NCBI GenBank assembly: GCA_018136815.1
Contig: CM030944.1
Span: 2,067,345-2,131,344 of the forward strand
DNA length: 64,000 nt
Direction: 5' to 3'
Source: Isochrysis galbana
Lineage: Eukaryota > Haptophyta > Isochrysidales > Isochrysidaceae
Shown here: positions 8,439 to 19,199 of the stretch, one piece after another
How positions within the stretch are numbered: position 1 is the stretch's first letter
How the letters are laid out: every line of letters begins with the position of its first letter
The notes under the pieces: generated by a model
Told to the model about the DNA's origin: nothing
The model's database searches: none
Seen by the model: only the letters and a program-made list of their open reading frames with translations
Translations under genes and position numbers: made by a program

Positions 8439-11219
8439 ATGTGCTTTTGGTCAGTTTTTGTGAGAGTGGTGAGTCGTCAGGAGCAAGCGTTCCCACTCTT
8501 CTCACCTCCCCATGCCTGTCTTTGTTCGTCAGGTCCAAGTGTCTGCCATTCCACCAAGTGATGAGGAGGAGGATGAGGGGGAAGAAGCAGTGGAGGTTGA
8601 CGCGGTGGCGGATCACAGCGGCCCTACCCTTGCTGCGCTTGAGCGGGCGCGCAAGATGAAGCAGAAACCTCCCCCCTCAGGGGTGAGGGGAGCGCAACGG
8701 ACGGGTGAGCGCAAGACACCCGAGCCCTCCAAGCAAACCGTTGCGCAACGCATTGCCCAACACCCCAACGAGTCGTTGCAGCTAGGGCCAGATGGCGGGC
8801 TGTTTTGTCGCGCATGTAAGACAGGAATATCAGCTAAGTATGCAAATTTCAAGACCCACATCGGCTCTTCCAAGCACAAGCAAAAAGTCATCGAGTGTGG
8901 AAAGCGCAAAAAGAACGAGGACGAGGTGAGCGAGTTTATCACCGACTACTACAGGGCCAACCCATCTGAGGCAGGTGGCACTGTGCCGCCCAGGACAATT
9001 GTGTTTCGATGGACAGTCGTGAAGAGCTTCCTTGAGAGCGGCATCCCTTTGTCAAAGGTGGACGAGTTGCGCCCTGTCTTTGAGCTTGCTGGCCACCCGA
9101 TGGCCGACAGCTCGCATTTGAAGGGATTCATTCCAAAGATCTTGGCTAAGGAGATAGCCCTAGTCAAGGAGGAGATAGAGGGCGAGTATTTCTCAATCTC
9201 CTTTGACGGCACGACGCGGCTGGGCGAGGCGGTCAACGTTTGTGCTAGGTTTGTTCCCGCTGATTTCAAATGCGTCAGCACACGTTTGCTCGCACTGGTC
9301 ACCACCGCCAAGCACATGGAAGGCATCGGGTTGTATAGGCTCATCTCAAACATCCTTCTGAGGAATCTGAGTCTCGATCCCGCTAGAGTTGTTGGCATCT
9401 CGCGCGACAGCTGTTCGACGAATGGTAAGGCATGCTCACAGTTGGTGACCTTGTGTGAGAATGCAGTTGACATCCTTTGTACTTCACACACTCTGCAGCA
9501 CACGGGCGATCGCTTGCACCTAGACACCGTAGAGGAGTTCCTAACACCATGGTTATCACTTGCGTCTCGCACACACTCAGCTCGCCTCCTTTGGGCTGAG
9601 ATGATGGGAACATCCATGAAGGGCTACTCAAACACACGGTGGTGGTCAAGATGGGAGGTGATGAAGGATTTGGCGATGAACTTCGGTCAGCTGGAAGCCT
9701 TCATCGATCGGCTTGTCGAGGAGGGCATAGGAGAAGCTGGCACCAAGGCTCTCCACTCCATTTTTCGAGGAAGCGCGACGACTTGGAACTAGAACTGGCG
9801 CTCGCCATGGATTTGGAGATATTGTGCAGCACCACATACAAGCTGGAGGGGGACCAGTTGGAAATCTTGCTGGTCCACGATGCGCTAGAGGGCATCCGCG
9901 AGCGCGGCCGGCGGCTGGGCTATGAGGCATCAGATCTGCCAAATGCGGCAGCTACCTTACGGAGGGACGAACCAATTGTGCTAGGAATGGATACCAACGA
10001 GTATTACGATGCTCCCCACCATAGGTGGTTCCAAGGTAAGATTTCCGTCATCAGGATGTCATCGTGGACCATATCGTACGTCGACGGCTCGAGTCTAACC
10101 ATCAACGACGAGGCGGAGGTTAGGAGAGCCATTGATGTATGCTCTCTCCCTCAGTGGGCCGCGCTTGTCAAGAAAGTGAAGGGCGGCTATGATTATCTGG
10201 AGGACCGGCTTAACAACAGGTGTGCATCTCCTTATTGGTGCAAGGAGCAGCATAGGATCACAGGGCTGCTGCGCGCATTCAACCCCGCATTCGCGCATGG
10301 CAAGGTCGACGCATTGTGGGTGCAACGCCTTGCAAGCTTGCCATGCTTCGCACACATTCAGGACGTCGGCGATCTCCTGAGGAGAGAGCTCCCCGAATTC
10401 TTGATTGCATGCCAAGGAACAAAAATTGATCATGGCGACATGAAGGCATTTCAGCAGGGAGTGCTACAATGGTGGGCATCAAATAGTTCGAAATTTCCGA
10501 CGTGGTCTCTCGCGGCAAGGATAGCATTTTGTCTCAGCCCAAATTCTGCTTGTTGTGAAAGGGTGTTTTCATTGATGCAGTGTATGTTTGGTGGAAATCG
10601 TGCGTCCTCTTTGGCGGATCAAGTGGCGGCGTCAGTGTTATTGCGGTTCAATTGCAACCAGCGCAGGACGGAGGAGGAAGGTTCCGCGTGATTTGTAATT
10701 GGTTCGTATGTGGTGTGCCGAGGTGCCGAGGTGTATGAAGATGTCATCTAATGTGTTATCAATGATCTATCTATGTATCAATAAGCAAAATGAGATGAGT
10801 GCAACTGTGGGTGTCATTCATATTCTGTGCGACGAGTGAGGGCGTGCATGCTCTGCGCGAGTTATAGATAGCGAGCGAGTGCTTAGAGACAGCTATTAGC
10901 TGTTGCATGTCAGTGCCACAGCTCACAGCCAGGAAAGAGAGCAGAGAGGAGGGGAGAGGGAGAGAGGGCAGAGAGAGGGAAGGGCTGGAGGAGAGTGGAG
11001 ACAGGGTGGAGGCTGGGGGAGGGGGAGCCGGGCGTCGGGCGACGGGCGACGACGCGCCGACGCGACGACAGATTAAAGGTATAGTTATATGCTATTATAA
11101 TAGTAGATTGTGGATATTTCTTGAGATATTTGGGGGTGTGGCTTGGATATATCCTGGATATTTTTGATGGATATTTGGGCAAAAAATTGTGGATATCCTG
11201 GCCTACCCCTAGACCCTAC
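7613..11219 (+). mobile_element. hAT-superfamily DNA transposon, 3,591 bp, with 8-bp target duplication
   Basis: The element proper is 7621-11211. It is bracketed by the exact 8-bp duplication GACCCTAC at 7613-7620 and 11212-11219. The terminal inverted repeats (TAGGCCCAGGCCAGGATATC at left, TAGGGGTAGGCCAGGATATC inverted at right) match at about 18 of 21 positions. Both subterminal regions are full of GGATAT motifs (7635-7715, 11110-11200), as is usual for hAT transposase binding regions. The inside codes for a BED-finger/hAT transposase. The target is the coding-like body of a short retroelement. Confidence 0.95.
8512..10691 (+). pseudogene. hAT transposase with BED zinc finger, one frameshift
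   Basis: Two overlapping frames join into one transposase. The first (8512-9792) has a BED-type finger at residues about 97-122 (CRAC, then a H-x5-H pair) and the hAT catalytic-core motifs ISFDGTT and GISRDSCSTN. The second frame (usable from about 9765 to 10691) carries the hAT dimerisation domain, WWASNSSKFPTWSLAARIA followed by CCERVFSLM. To pass from one to the other the frame must move by -1 near 9765-9780, as after a one-base deletion. Apart from this the protein is complete, so either the element died recently or there is a sequencing error or short intron. Confidence 0.85.
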
Positions 11220-11423
11220 ACAACCGCGGTACCGGAGGAGGTGGAGGAAGGGAAGTTAAGGGCGATGGCGGCAGGGATGGGGAACTACCCTAGTTTAGTA
11301 GGTGTGTAGCCCAGAATCTTCAGATGTTTTTTTTTAAAGCGCTGCGCCCGAACCAGTATCTCCGTTAAAGAGGGAACTGGGGAAGGGGAAGGGAGTAGAT
11401 GGTGGTAAAGGTTGGGTAGTAGG

Positions 11424-11490
11424 GAGGTGCACGAGCATGCTGCCTTAAGCCGCACATGTAGCGGGGATTTTAAGAAGATTTTTTTTTACC
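11424..11490 (+). repeat. T-run tail motif, class beta (GTAGCGG...TTTTT)
   Basis: The sequence AGCATGCTGCCTTAAGCCGC, then GTAGCGGGGATTTTAAGAAG and nine T. The same order recurs at 15778-15846, 38565-38616 and 54158-54224: GC-rich lead, GTAGCGG, short AT spacer, T run. It is probably the 3' end of a short interspersed repeat; the T run would also terminate RNA polymerase III. Confidence 0.5.
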
Positions 11491-11534
11491 CATGGTGTGG
11501 CACAGGTTCCTCGATACTCGAGTCTCGAGTCGCG

Positions 11535-11888
11535 GCCACTTATTTCTTATCTCTCGAGGATTGCTCATTGCTCAAGGCGCGAGCCGGTCAGGGCTGTTCC
11601 CCTTTCTTTGTTGACGAGAGTCCCCCCCCCCCCCGGTGCTTTTTCCCGGAAAGTCGCCCGACGAAGGTCGGTCCGCCTCAATGGGTTTTCACCCGTTGTA
11701 ACTTGTGGGGAGTTAGAATAGGAGCCGGGGGCCTGCGGCCTGCGGCAGCTTGCGGGCCTGCGAGGGGGGAGATATGAAGGGGTGCATAGGTGTATATATC
11801 TGTGGCATCAGCACGCGTCAAGGTGTGCAGGCAGGTGCACTGAGGGTTGTCGTGTTAGTACCGGGCTAGTGGGAGTAGTGGTACTAAT
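11535..11888 (+). mobile_element. 5'-truncated copy of the retroelement found at 62.5-63.4 kb
   Basis: Matches the 3' half of the element at 62488-63399 in opposite orientation. Shared landmarks in order are CGAGGATTGCTC, a C run, GGTGCTTTTTCCCGG, CGGTCCGCCTCAATGGGTTT, TTGTAACTTGTGGGGAGTTA, GGAGCCGGGGG and GTACCGGGCTAGTGGGAGTA. Loss of the 5' half is typical of incomplete reverse transcription. No target duplication was found. Confidence 0.7.
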
Positions 11889-12103
11889 GCTCAAGAATCT
11901 ATAATGAAGCTTACACCCAGGCGCATGGGGACTATGTCTTATTTCTACTATAAAACTCCATACAACGTAGGAGTAGAGCCATCTCAAGAAGCATCGCGCT
12001 CGTCTCGGCGCGCGTGGGCGCCGCCGCTCCCTCCAGCTGGCCCCCGACGTCCCTCCAGCACGCTCAATCCAGCACAATCGCGCGGTGAGACGGGCGGGGC
12101 GCG

Positions 12104-14176
12104 ATGGGCAAGAAGGATAAGCTGAGCCTCGATCCCGTCTCGCAGCACCGCAAGGACGAGAAGAAGAAGTTGGCTGCCAAGCTGAAGAAGTCACGCGAGG
12201 CGCGACGTGAGGCCAAGTTTGGCCTTGATCCCGCCGCGCTCCAGGCGGAGGTGGACCGGCTGCGTGAGCAGGCGGAACTGCGCCAGGCGGCCGGCACCAA
12301 CGCCAAGCTCCACGCCAAGATCGACGAGCTTCTCACCATCAAGGCGGAGGCGGAGCGGCGGAGGGCAGAGAATGAGCCTGAAGCCGGCGTGCAGCCGGCT
12401 GTGCCCCAACGCGATGTATTCCTCGACATGTCGGCCATCACCGGCGTGAAGCGCAAGCCACCAGCCGCCACGCCGGCTCTTGCTCCGGCTCGCGCGGCGT
12501 CCTCCGCCGCTCACAGGGCTGAGGCCGCGCCAGGCGAGGCTGCTGCTGCTGCCCACCCAGGCCTACCTCAGGGGTGGAAGGAGGCAACGGCTCCGGACGG
12601 CCGCACGTACTACTACCACGCGCACAACCGGATCACCTCATGGACTCGTCCGGACGCTTCGGCGGAGCCCCTCCCCGCCGGCTGGAAGGACGCCAGGGCG
12701 CCCGATGGTCGAACCTTCTACTACCACGTCACAACCAAGGAGACGCGCTGGGCACGGCCTTCAGGTGAAGCGTGTACTACTACTACGGATGCCACGGCAC
12801 TGGCGGCGGTGGCGGCAGTGACCGCAACGACGGTGGAGGGCGCGGTGATGACGGGGGGGGGGACGGCGACGTCAGCCCCTACGGCGGAGGTGATGCTATC
12901 ATCGGCACCCTCCGCCGTAGACATCCCTGAGGCACGAGCGGCCGACATGAGCGGCCCTCTTTCTCAGGGCGAGGCGCACGCTCAGACAGGTGGAGACAGC
13001 GCTTTCACGACGGAAGCACCCAGTGCAGATGCAGTGGAGCTGTCTGTTGAGATGTCGCAGGCGGACGACGAACGCGACGGCGACCACCCTCCGGGTGTGG
13101 CGATCATCGCGCCGTGTGGCTCATTGGGGGCTGCCGCGCCAACCAGCGCACAGCCGGCCGCCTGCCATGAGAACCCGTGCGCCACCGGTCAGCGCCTCCC
13201 TCCTGGTCCACCGCCTGATCCTCCTCCACCCAACGCGGTTCAGACACGGATTCCGCCTGGTCCGCCTCCGGGGCCGCCACCCGACGGGCTTTCCGTGGGG
13301 CGTCTGCCGCCGGGCCCACCAATAGGCCCGTCGCCCCAAACATCTTCCGTGCAGCTTGAACCGCCCAGTGGTGCTTCTATGCTATCTCCCAGAGCGCCCC
13401 TGGGCATGCCTCCCGGCCTGCTGCATAGTGTGGCGCCCGGCCTCGTGCCAGGCATGGTTCCCACGTTGCCACAGGGCATACAGATGGCCATGCTTGCTGG
13501 TGCGCCGCTCCGACCCGGGATGCCGCCAGGTGCTCCGCCGGGCCCGCCTCCGGGTGTGCCGCCGCACATGATGGCGCCAGCCATTCGGCAGTACGTTCTT
13601 ATGCCTGGACTCACGCCTCCGGGCCCGCCACCCGGAGCTCCCCCACGGTGTGCGATGCCGCAACAGCTGCCGCCGGGCATGGTACCTCCGGGGCCACCGC
13701 CGGGCGTGCCACCCATGGGGGCAAATGTTGCGATGCATGCGGCGTGTGCCTTCCATCATCAGCAGCCGCACATGCAGCCGACACAGCCGTCCGCGCAGCC
13801 TCAGCAGGTGCAGCTACCGTCGCGGGCGGTCGAGCAGCCCACCTTGCCGGAGGACGCGGCCGAACAGGGACCACAGGCGCCCAAACAGCCCAAGGCGCTC
13901 CCCGCCGAGCTGCGGCCCCAAATGATGCCCACTGCCGTGCGTGTCCAGAGGGCGCCGCAGCCCAAGCCACGCACCGTTTTAGCGGCCAATGCACGCATCG
14001 CAGTGTCCGCCGACCTGTCACGGCCGCTGCAGGGCAAAAGCCGCATAGCACGGCCGACACCCGAGCTGCTCGCAGCCAAGCAGGCGCAAGCCGACCCAGC
14101 CACGCAGGGAAGTGAGGGCGGCGGCGATGCTTACGACGAGTTCATGGCAAGCCTAAAGTCTCTCGGTGCATACTGA
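12104..14176 (+). CDS. WBP11-type pre-mRNA splicing factor with two WW domains
   Basis: 690 residues in one exon, ATG in good context. Residues 1-75 fit the WBP11 N-terminal domain: basic, with LDPVSQHRKDEKKKLAAKLK and KSREARREAKFGLDP. Two WW domains follow at about 153-182 (LPQGWKEATAPDGRTYYYHA) and 189-219 (LPAGWKDARAPDGRTFYYHV), each with both tryptophans and the central aromatic block. Residues about 360-560 hold many PPGPPPG motifs, the known WW ligand in human WBP11. The C-terminus (DAYDEFMASLKSLGAY) also fits the family. WBP11 acts in the spliceosome nucleus, where it activates the helicase partner and binds the WW protein PQBP1. Here domain and ligand are in one chain. Confidence 0.85.
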   Translation: MGKKDKLSLDPVSQHRKDEKKKLAAKLKKSREARREAKFGLDPAALQAEVDRLREQAELRQAAGTNAKLHAKIDELLTIKAEAERRRAENEPEAGVQPAVPQRDVFLDMSAITGVKRKPPAATPALAPARAASSAAHRAEAAPGEAAAAAHPGLPQGWKEATAPDGRTYYYHAHNRITSWTRPDASAEPLPAGWKDARAPDGRTFYYHVTTKETRWARPSGEACTTTTDATALAAVAAVTATTVEGAVMTGGGTATSAPTAEVMLSSAPSAVDIPEARAADMSGPLSQGEAHAQTGGDSAFTTEAPSADAVELSVEMSQADDERDGDHPPGVAIIAPCGSLGAAAPTSAQPAACHENPCATGQRLPPGPPPDPPPPNAVQTRIPPGPPPGPPPDGLSVGRLPPGPPIGPSPQTSSVQLEPPSGASMLSPRAPLGMPPGLLHSVAPGLVPGMVPTLPQGIQMAMLAGAPLRPGMPPGAPPGPPPGVPPHMMAPAIRQYVLMPGLTPPGPPPGAPPRCAMPQQLPPGMVPPGPPPGVPPMGANVAMHAACAFHHQQPHMQPTQPSAQPQQVQLPSRAVEQPTLPEDAAEQGPQAPKQPKALPAELRPQMMPTAVRVQRAPQPKPRTVLAANARIAVSADLSRPLQGKSRIARPTPELLAAKQAQADPATQGSEGGGDAYDEFMASLKSLGAY

Positions 14177-14308
14177 GTCTTTCGTGCGCAACGCGGGGCC
14201 TCATTCGTCCTGAGATGGCCCGTGCCGGACCGCAACTCATGTTACCTGCACGCGCACGCGTGCCATTTCTTCAACGCATTAGGTGCGCAAGAGAGTGCGC
14301 GAACAATG

Positions 14309-14356
14309 GGGATGGGGGGCTTGTAGAGTGTCGGGATGGGGGGCTTGTAGAGTGTC
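14309..14356. repeat. 24-bp tandem duplication
   Basis: GGGATGGGGGGCTTGTAGAG plus GTGTC/GTC is present twice in a row (14309-14332, 14333-14356), downstream of the WBP11-like gene. Confidence 0.85.
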
Positions 14357-14399
14357 TGTGTCGATTGTTGTGATAAAAAACCTGAATATCTCTCGGCTC

Positions 14400-15220
14400 G
14401 CGCGTGGCCCTCGACCTCTAGTTTGTAGCCACGCCCCTACTTCTTCCTTCTCACCAATGTTGACCGTGGCGTGCTCCAGGCAATCGGCATACATAATGTT
14501 GGCCCGCATACCCCATGCAAGGCTCGCCGTGCAACGCCCGTTGGCGGCCCGGTCGGTTTTGGCTCAAGCTTGGCACGAGGGTTGTGATCTGCGACTTCAG
14601 AGTGCGTTCTATGACCGGTGCGAGGTGAAATGCGTAGTTGTAGTTGTCGAATTTCACCCGCCTGTAGACACAGCAGCAACAAAGTTTAAGTTTATACTTG
14701 TATGTAGGTTAGTAGTTGTAGGGCGGTCAAACAGCTGCTACACATACTACTATTTTAACTTCTAAGGATGCGAAAATTGACCAAGTCAAGATCGAGGATT
14801 CATAACGAGATTTTTGAATATGCTCGGATAACGGGGCCGTGTTTTGTACCCCAAATGCTACATTGTACCCCAAACTTCCAAAGCTCTTGGAGATTCGAGA
14901 TTCACCGCAGCTTCAATTTTTATTGATATTTGAGTTCTAGGTCGATACAATTGATCTAGAGAGCCCACCAGAAGCACATGACCCCATTCGCTCGACGAAT
15001 ATTATTTTAAGACTCGAGATTACTTCTACCCCAGCACCGCTGTGTCGTCGGGGTACAAAGCACAAAGTCGGCCGCTCATCACAGACGCCACCCGAGGACT
15101 CATCTGACGAATTGGGATGGCCCATAGGGCCTGAGGGCAATGAGGAAGGGGCGAAGCCGGCGGCAGGCGCGGCGAGGGAGACCACTTCGGAGGTGCTGAC
15201 GGGCTGGCAATAGATAGACT
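14400..15220. other. Non-coding sequence, no firm feature
   Basis: Weak frames on both strands, none convincing. A TTAT-loop inverted repeat like those at retroelement 5' ends (AAGTTTATACTT) lies at 14691-14702, but no element body was recognised beside it. Confidence 0.3.
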
Positions 15221-15451
15221 TCAGACGAGCAAGAGCAAGCACTTTGTCACATCCTCAGTGAGCTCAACCGCCTCGTCCGCCATCCAATCATCTTCAGCAT
15301 CGCTGTCGTCGTCGCTATCCCACTTCACTACATGCGGCGGCTGCGCCGTTGATTGAGAAGCGCCGCCCAAGCAAGCGGCGCGGCGGCAGCCGGCGTTGGC
15401 CGTATCCGGCGTCGGAGAATCGAGAATCGTCGCCGCATGTGTCGCTGCCAT
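15221..15451 (-). CDS. Small acidic protein, 76 aa, with DSDDDSDAEDDWMADE motif
   Basis: From ATG 15451 the frame gives MAATHAATILDSPTPD and ends in a stop at 15221. Its core (WDSDDDSDAEDDWMADEAVE) reappears on the plus strand at 20222-20275 as RDSDDDSDGEDDWFADECV in unrelated surroundings, so it belongs to a small family or to a repeat. It could be one exon of a longer gene. Function unknown. Confidence 0.4.
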   Translation of the reverse strand: MAATHAATILDSPTPDTANAGCRRAACLGGASQSTAQPPHVVKWDSDDDSDAEDDWMADEAVELTEDVTKCLLLLV

Positions 15452-15777
15452 CTTCCACGACCGCGCGCGCGGACCGCGACGCGCGGGTGGGATTGGGGTT
15501 GGAAGAGAGAGTGGCTCATCGTGGGGGAGAGGGCGGGGAGGGGGGAGGGGGGCGCAGCGCGGCGAGCGGCGAGCGACGTAGATAGAGAGGTTACGCTCCA
15601 ACGGGGGGAGAAGAGGGGGGGAGCCCCCCCCCTGTATCTGTATTTTGCCCTGTTTTACACTGGTTTTTTTAAGAAAGCAAAAAACAGCTGTATTTTCTGT
15701 CTTTCTAGAACCTATCCACTGTCTTTAACAACTAGGGAGGGTATAGTTAGAGTGTTAGAGTTAGATAGTTAGAAGTA

Positions 15778-15846
15778 GCAGCACAGCAGCACAAGCACTC
15801 TGCCTCATGCCGTCCACGTAGCGGCTAGTTTGTTAAGAATTTTTGT
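15778..15846 (+). repeat. T-run tail motif, class beta
   Basis: GCACAAGCACTCTGCC, then GTAGCGGCTAGTTTGTTAAG and a T-rich end. Closest to the copy at 54158-54224. Confidence 0.5.
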
Positions 15847-16150
15847 TGGTTGAGAGGTGCTGTGGAAACATTTTGGAGACTTTGTTGCGGCGATGCACGA
15901 ACCCTCGAATATATCCAATATCCATATGCACTAAAAATGTCCCGCCCGTCCGCCTCGCGGTCTACGCACATACTAGGGTTAGACACCCCAAATTTAGTCT
16001 TATTACACTTGGTAAGCGGCCAACTGTGGGAGTTGGGAGGGGCGAGCCGCCTCGCGCGACAGCTGCCCTCTCCCTCTCCCTCCTCCTCTCCGCCTCCCGG
16101 CCTCTGCGGCGAGCGTGCATCGAGCGAGGAGCCGCTCCTCCGTCCTCCTG

Positions 16151-19100
16151 ATGCCAGAGGGTGAGGCCGAGCCCGATCGCACGCTGAGTGAGGAGGAGGT
16201 GTTGGCGCGGACAGGCGTCTCTCACCTCTCTAATGTGCGCTCTCTCTCTTGCTATGCGATGGGGCTGAGGGATGTGAGCGTGCTCTCGCGGCTCGTCTCT
16301 TGTGAGATGATCTCGCTCGTCGGAAACAAGGTCGCCTCGCTCGAGCCCTTCTCAGCATGCGCCTCGCTCGTTGAGCTCTTCCTCCGGCGCAACGCGGTGG
16401 CCGACCCAGCAGAGTTGCGGCACCTCGCTGGCCTGCGCTGGCTCAGCACGCTCTGGCTCTCACAGAATCCGATCGCCGCGGCGCCGGGATACCGGCTCAC
16501 CGTGATTACCGCCCTGCCGCGACTGAAGCAGCTGGACAATGTGCCTGTCGCGTCTGGGGAGGACGGCGAGCCGGCTGGGCGGCACATCCACCAAGATGAT
16601 GGCTTGGCAAGCGAGTCCAAGACCGGATGGGCGACGGAGCCTCCACCGCCGACGCCGCCGCTCATGATCCGGTGGGGGGACGCGGACGAGGATGACCTCG
16701 ACGAGCCAGAGGCGCTCGAGGGCGCCGAGGTGCTGCGCCAGCCGCTCCAGACGTCCTCCAAGGATGAGCTCACGCTTGAGCGCTTGCCACTCAACCTATC
16801 CGCGGACGTGCTGCCGGATGGCGAGGGCGAGCCGTCGGAGCCGTCCTTCGTGCCAGCGGGTGCTGCGTTGGGCGCCGCGCGCGCGCTACTCTCTCTCCCA
16901 TCGTCGCCACCAAAGGACCGCGACCGCTTCAGCCCGCGTGCCGGCCTGCTGGGCTCCCCGCGGGCTCCGTTGGGAGCAGAGCCCCGGGCGTGCGCGCCGA
17001 CCTCACCCTCTTGCGCCGACGCGGAACCGGCGACGAGCGGAGCGGCGTCCGCCGAGGAGGCCGATGCGTCAAACTGCGCGTGCGACGATCAGTGGGGAGA
17101 GCAAAGGGAGCCTGCGTGCGAGTCGGCAGCGCAGCGCGCAGCGGCTGCCGGTGCACCGGAGCAAGGCGTCAAAGGGCAGGCTGCCAGAGGGAGGGGTGCG
17201 GCTGCCAGCTCGGTGGAGTCGCGCCGACCGCCGAGATCGCAACCCCGCCGGTCGTCGCTCAACGCGGCAGCCGGTGGCAGATCAGCGGGTGGGAGTGCAC
17301 AGAAGGCAGCGCGCACGAAGCGCGCGAGCCCACGCGCCGCGGATGGCGGCGACAAGCACGGACGCCAACCGCAGCGGGCCTTTGGCGCCGAGGTGCGGGC
17401 GGCGGTGCTCGTCTCGGGCAAGCGCGTGTGGTGTGCCGAGCGAGACGGCTGTATAGTCGTGCGCGATAGTGCCACGTGCGAGGTGAGCGGCCCGACATCC
17501 ATATCCGGGCCCCTCGCCTCGCCGCATATTGCTGCCGCCGGCCCTCGGCCGATGCGCCCACGCCCCACATATAGGTGGTCGAGCGGCTCATGTGCGGCAT
17601 CCACCACCTCATCCTCTCGATTGCGCAAGTCGGTGACGCGGTGTGGGCAGGGACGCAGGCAGGTGCCATCCTGATCTATGCCGCCAGCTCGCGCGAGCTG
17701 CGAGCGGAGGTGCGCGTTCGTGCCCGTCTGCACGCATGCGGTCCCATCAGCGCGCATCCCTCCGTGTAGCTGTTGTGACACACGCGTGCGCGCAGGTGCA
17801 CCACCACGCGGGCGGCATCCACGCCATCGCAGCATCGCGCCGCCTGGGTACGCCAACCGGGCTAGTCGTATCTGGCAGCGCCGACTTCAAGCTCGCCATG
17901 CTTGATCCGGCGACCGCCGCCCTCAAGAAGAAGTTTGCAGGGCACAGCGGCGCTGTGCGCACGGTGGTCGTGCTTGGCATGAACATTTGGTCTGGCTCGG
18001 ACGACCACACGATCCGGATCTGGGACGGCGGCGCCGGGCTCTTCGGGCTGGGCTCCGATCCTTGCGTCGCCTGCCTGAGAGGGCACACCGCGCCGGTACG
18101 CATTGCGCCCCTCGTACTTTCGCCGCATGCCCGCACCGCGCGGTGCGCGCATCTAGCGTCAACCTCTTATCCCGTGTGCCCTCAGGTGACCGCGCTCTTG
18201 CCGCACGACAATGGCGTTCTCTCTGCCTCGACGGACGGCAGCGTGCGCGCATGGGACGTGAGCGGCACGCACGACTGCCTGCGCCAGGTGCTGCTGCCTT
18301 GCGGCCTCGTCTCGCTCGTGCCGATGGGCGTCAACGTGTGGGCCGCTGGCCAGGACGGCTCCATCTATACGCTGCATGGCGCCACACTCACGGAATCAGC
18401 GCCCGTGCGCGCGAGTGCGCACAAGGGCTACGTGACGGGAATGCTGGCAATGCGGGCGCGCGTTCGGCGGACGTGCTGGTCTTTCTCGCTCGCCGACGAC
18501 ATGACACAAGTGTGGGCGCTGGAGGAGGTGGAAGGGGAGGCCAGCAACCCAATTGCGGCGGCGGCGCTCTCGGCACAGGTGGTTGCGCTTGATGCACAGC
18601 TGTCCGAGCGATCTGCCGACGCGGCGCAGGCACGCGCCGAGGCGGACGCATGGAGTCAGCGCGCCAACCGGCTGGCCATCGAGGGTCGGGAGCGCGAGGA
18701 GGACTTGTTGGGGCAGCTGGCCGACGGGCTCACCCAGCAGGAGGAGGATATGCGCGCGATGGCAGCGCTCCAGCAAGAGCTTGAGGCGATGCGGGAGAGG
18801 GCCGAGGCCGCTGAGTACGAAGCGGAGCTGCAGGTGAAGGCAAGACAAGCGGCCGAGCAGGAAGCGGCGAAAGAGGGATCCACTCGGCGGGCAGCCGAGG
18901 CCGAGGCCCGGCTTGCCGACTCGAGGTGTGCGGCTGCGGTGGCAGAGCTTGAGTCGGCTGACGCGGTGCTCGCTAGCGCGCTAGCTCGCATGCGCGCCGC
19001 TAGTGAGCGAGCCCTCCCGCTCGCGCAGCGCACCATCTCGCGGTTCTGGCGCCGGCGAGCGGCGATCGTGCTCAGCTCGTCCACGGCGTGGACGCCCGAC

Positions 19101-19187
19101 TGCTCCGTGTTCGCGGAAAGCATTCGCAATGCGCATGGTGGTCCCGCCACTCTACAGATGCGGACCGGGCTCTTTAGCGAGGATTGA
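16151..19187 (+). CDS. LRR-WD40-coiled-coil protein, four exons
   Basis: Exons 16151-17482, 17575-17709, 17796-18095 and 18186-19187 join in phase to 922 residues. Donors are GTGAGC, GTGCGC and GTACGC; all acceptors are AG before GTG. Residues about 15-140 are leucine-rich repeats of the short SDS22/CFAP410 type (LVSCEMISLVGNKVASLEPF). Residues about 170-410 are Ser/Ala/Arg-rich and probably unstructured. A WD40 propeller follows (VWAGTQAGAILIY, VVSGSADFKLAMLD, IWSGSDDHTIRIWD, VLSASTDGSVRAWD, VWAAGQDGSIYTL). The last 200 residues are a coiled coil. The start is the first ATG after a CT-rich leader. Scaffold role, possibly ciliary or cytoskeletal, is only an inference from the LRR type. Confidence 0.75.
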
Positions 19188-19199
19188 GGGCCTTTCAGT

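Larger units (their letters stand above)
7290..11353 (+). mobile_element. Short palindrome-headed retroelement (429 bp) with 18-bp target duplication, split by a hAT
   Basis: The 18 bp AAAGCGCTGCGCCCGAAC occur at 7290-7307 and again at 11336-11353. Removing the nested hAT (7621-11211) and its 8-bp duplication leaves 429 bp. The 5' end is the palindrome CTATCAGTAAACTGATAG (7307-7324), followed by GGGTCATGG. A perfect hairpin has arms 7508-7516 and 7521-7529. The 3' end (11297-11335) reads AGTAGGTGTGTAGCCC, GAATCTTCAGA and then nine T. Its first 200 bp encode the same N-terminus (MERAPPP...LSPKRPRQDDPP) as the long element at 46.4-48.2 kb, so it looks like a short non-autonomous relative. The long duplication suggests target-primed reverse transcription. 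Confidence 0.8.
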
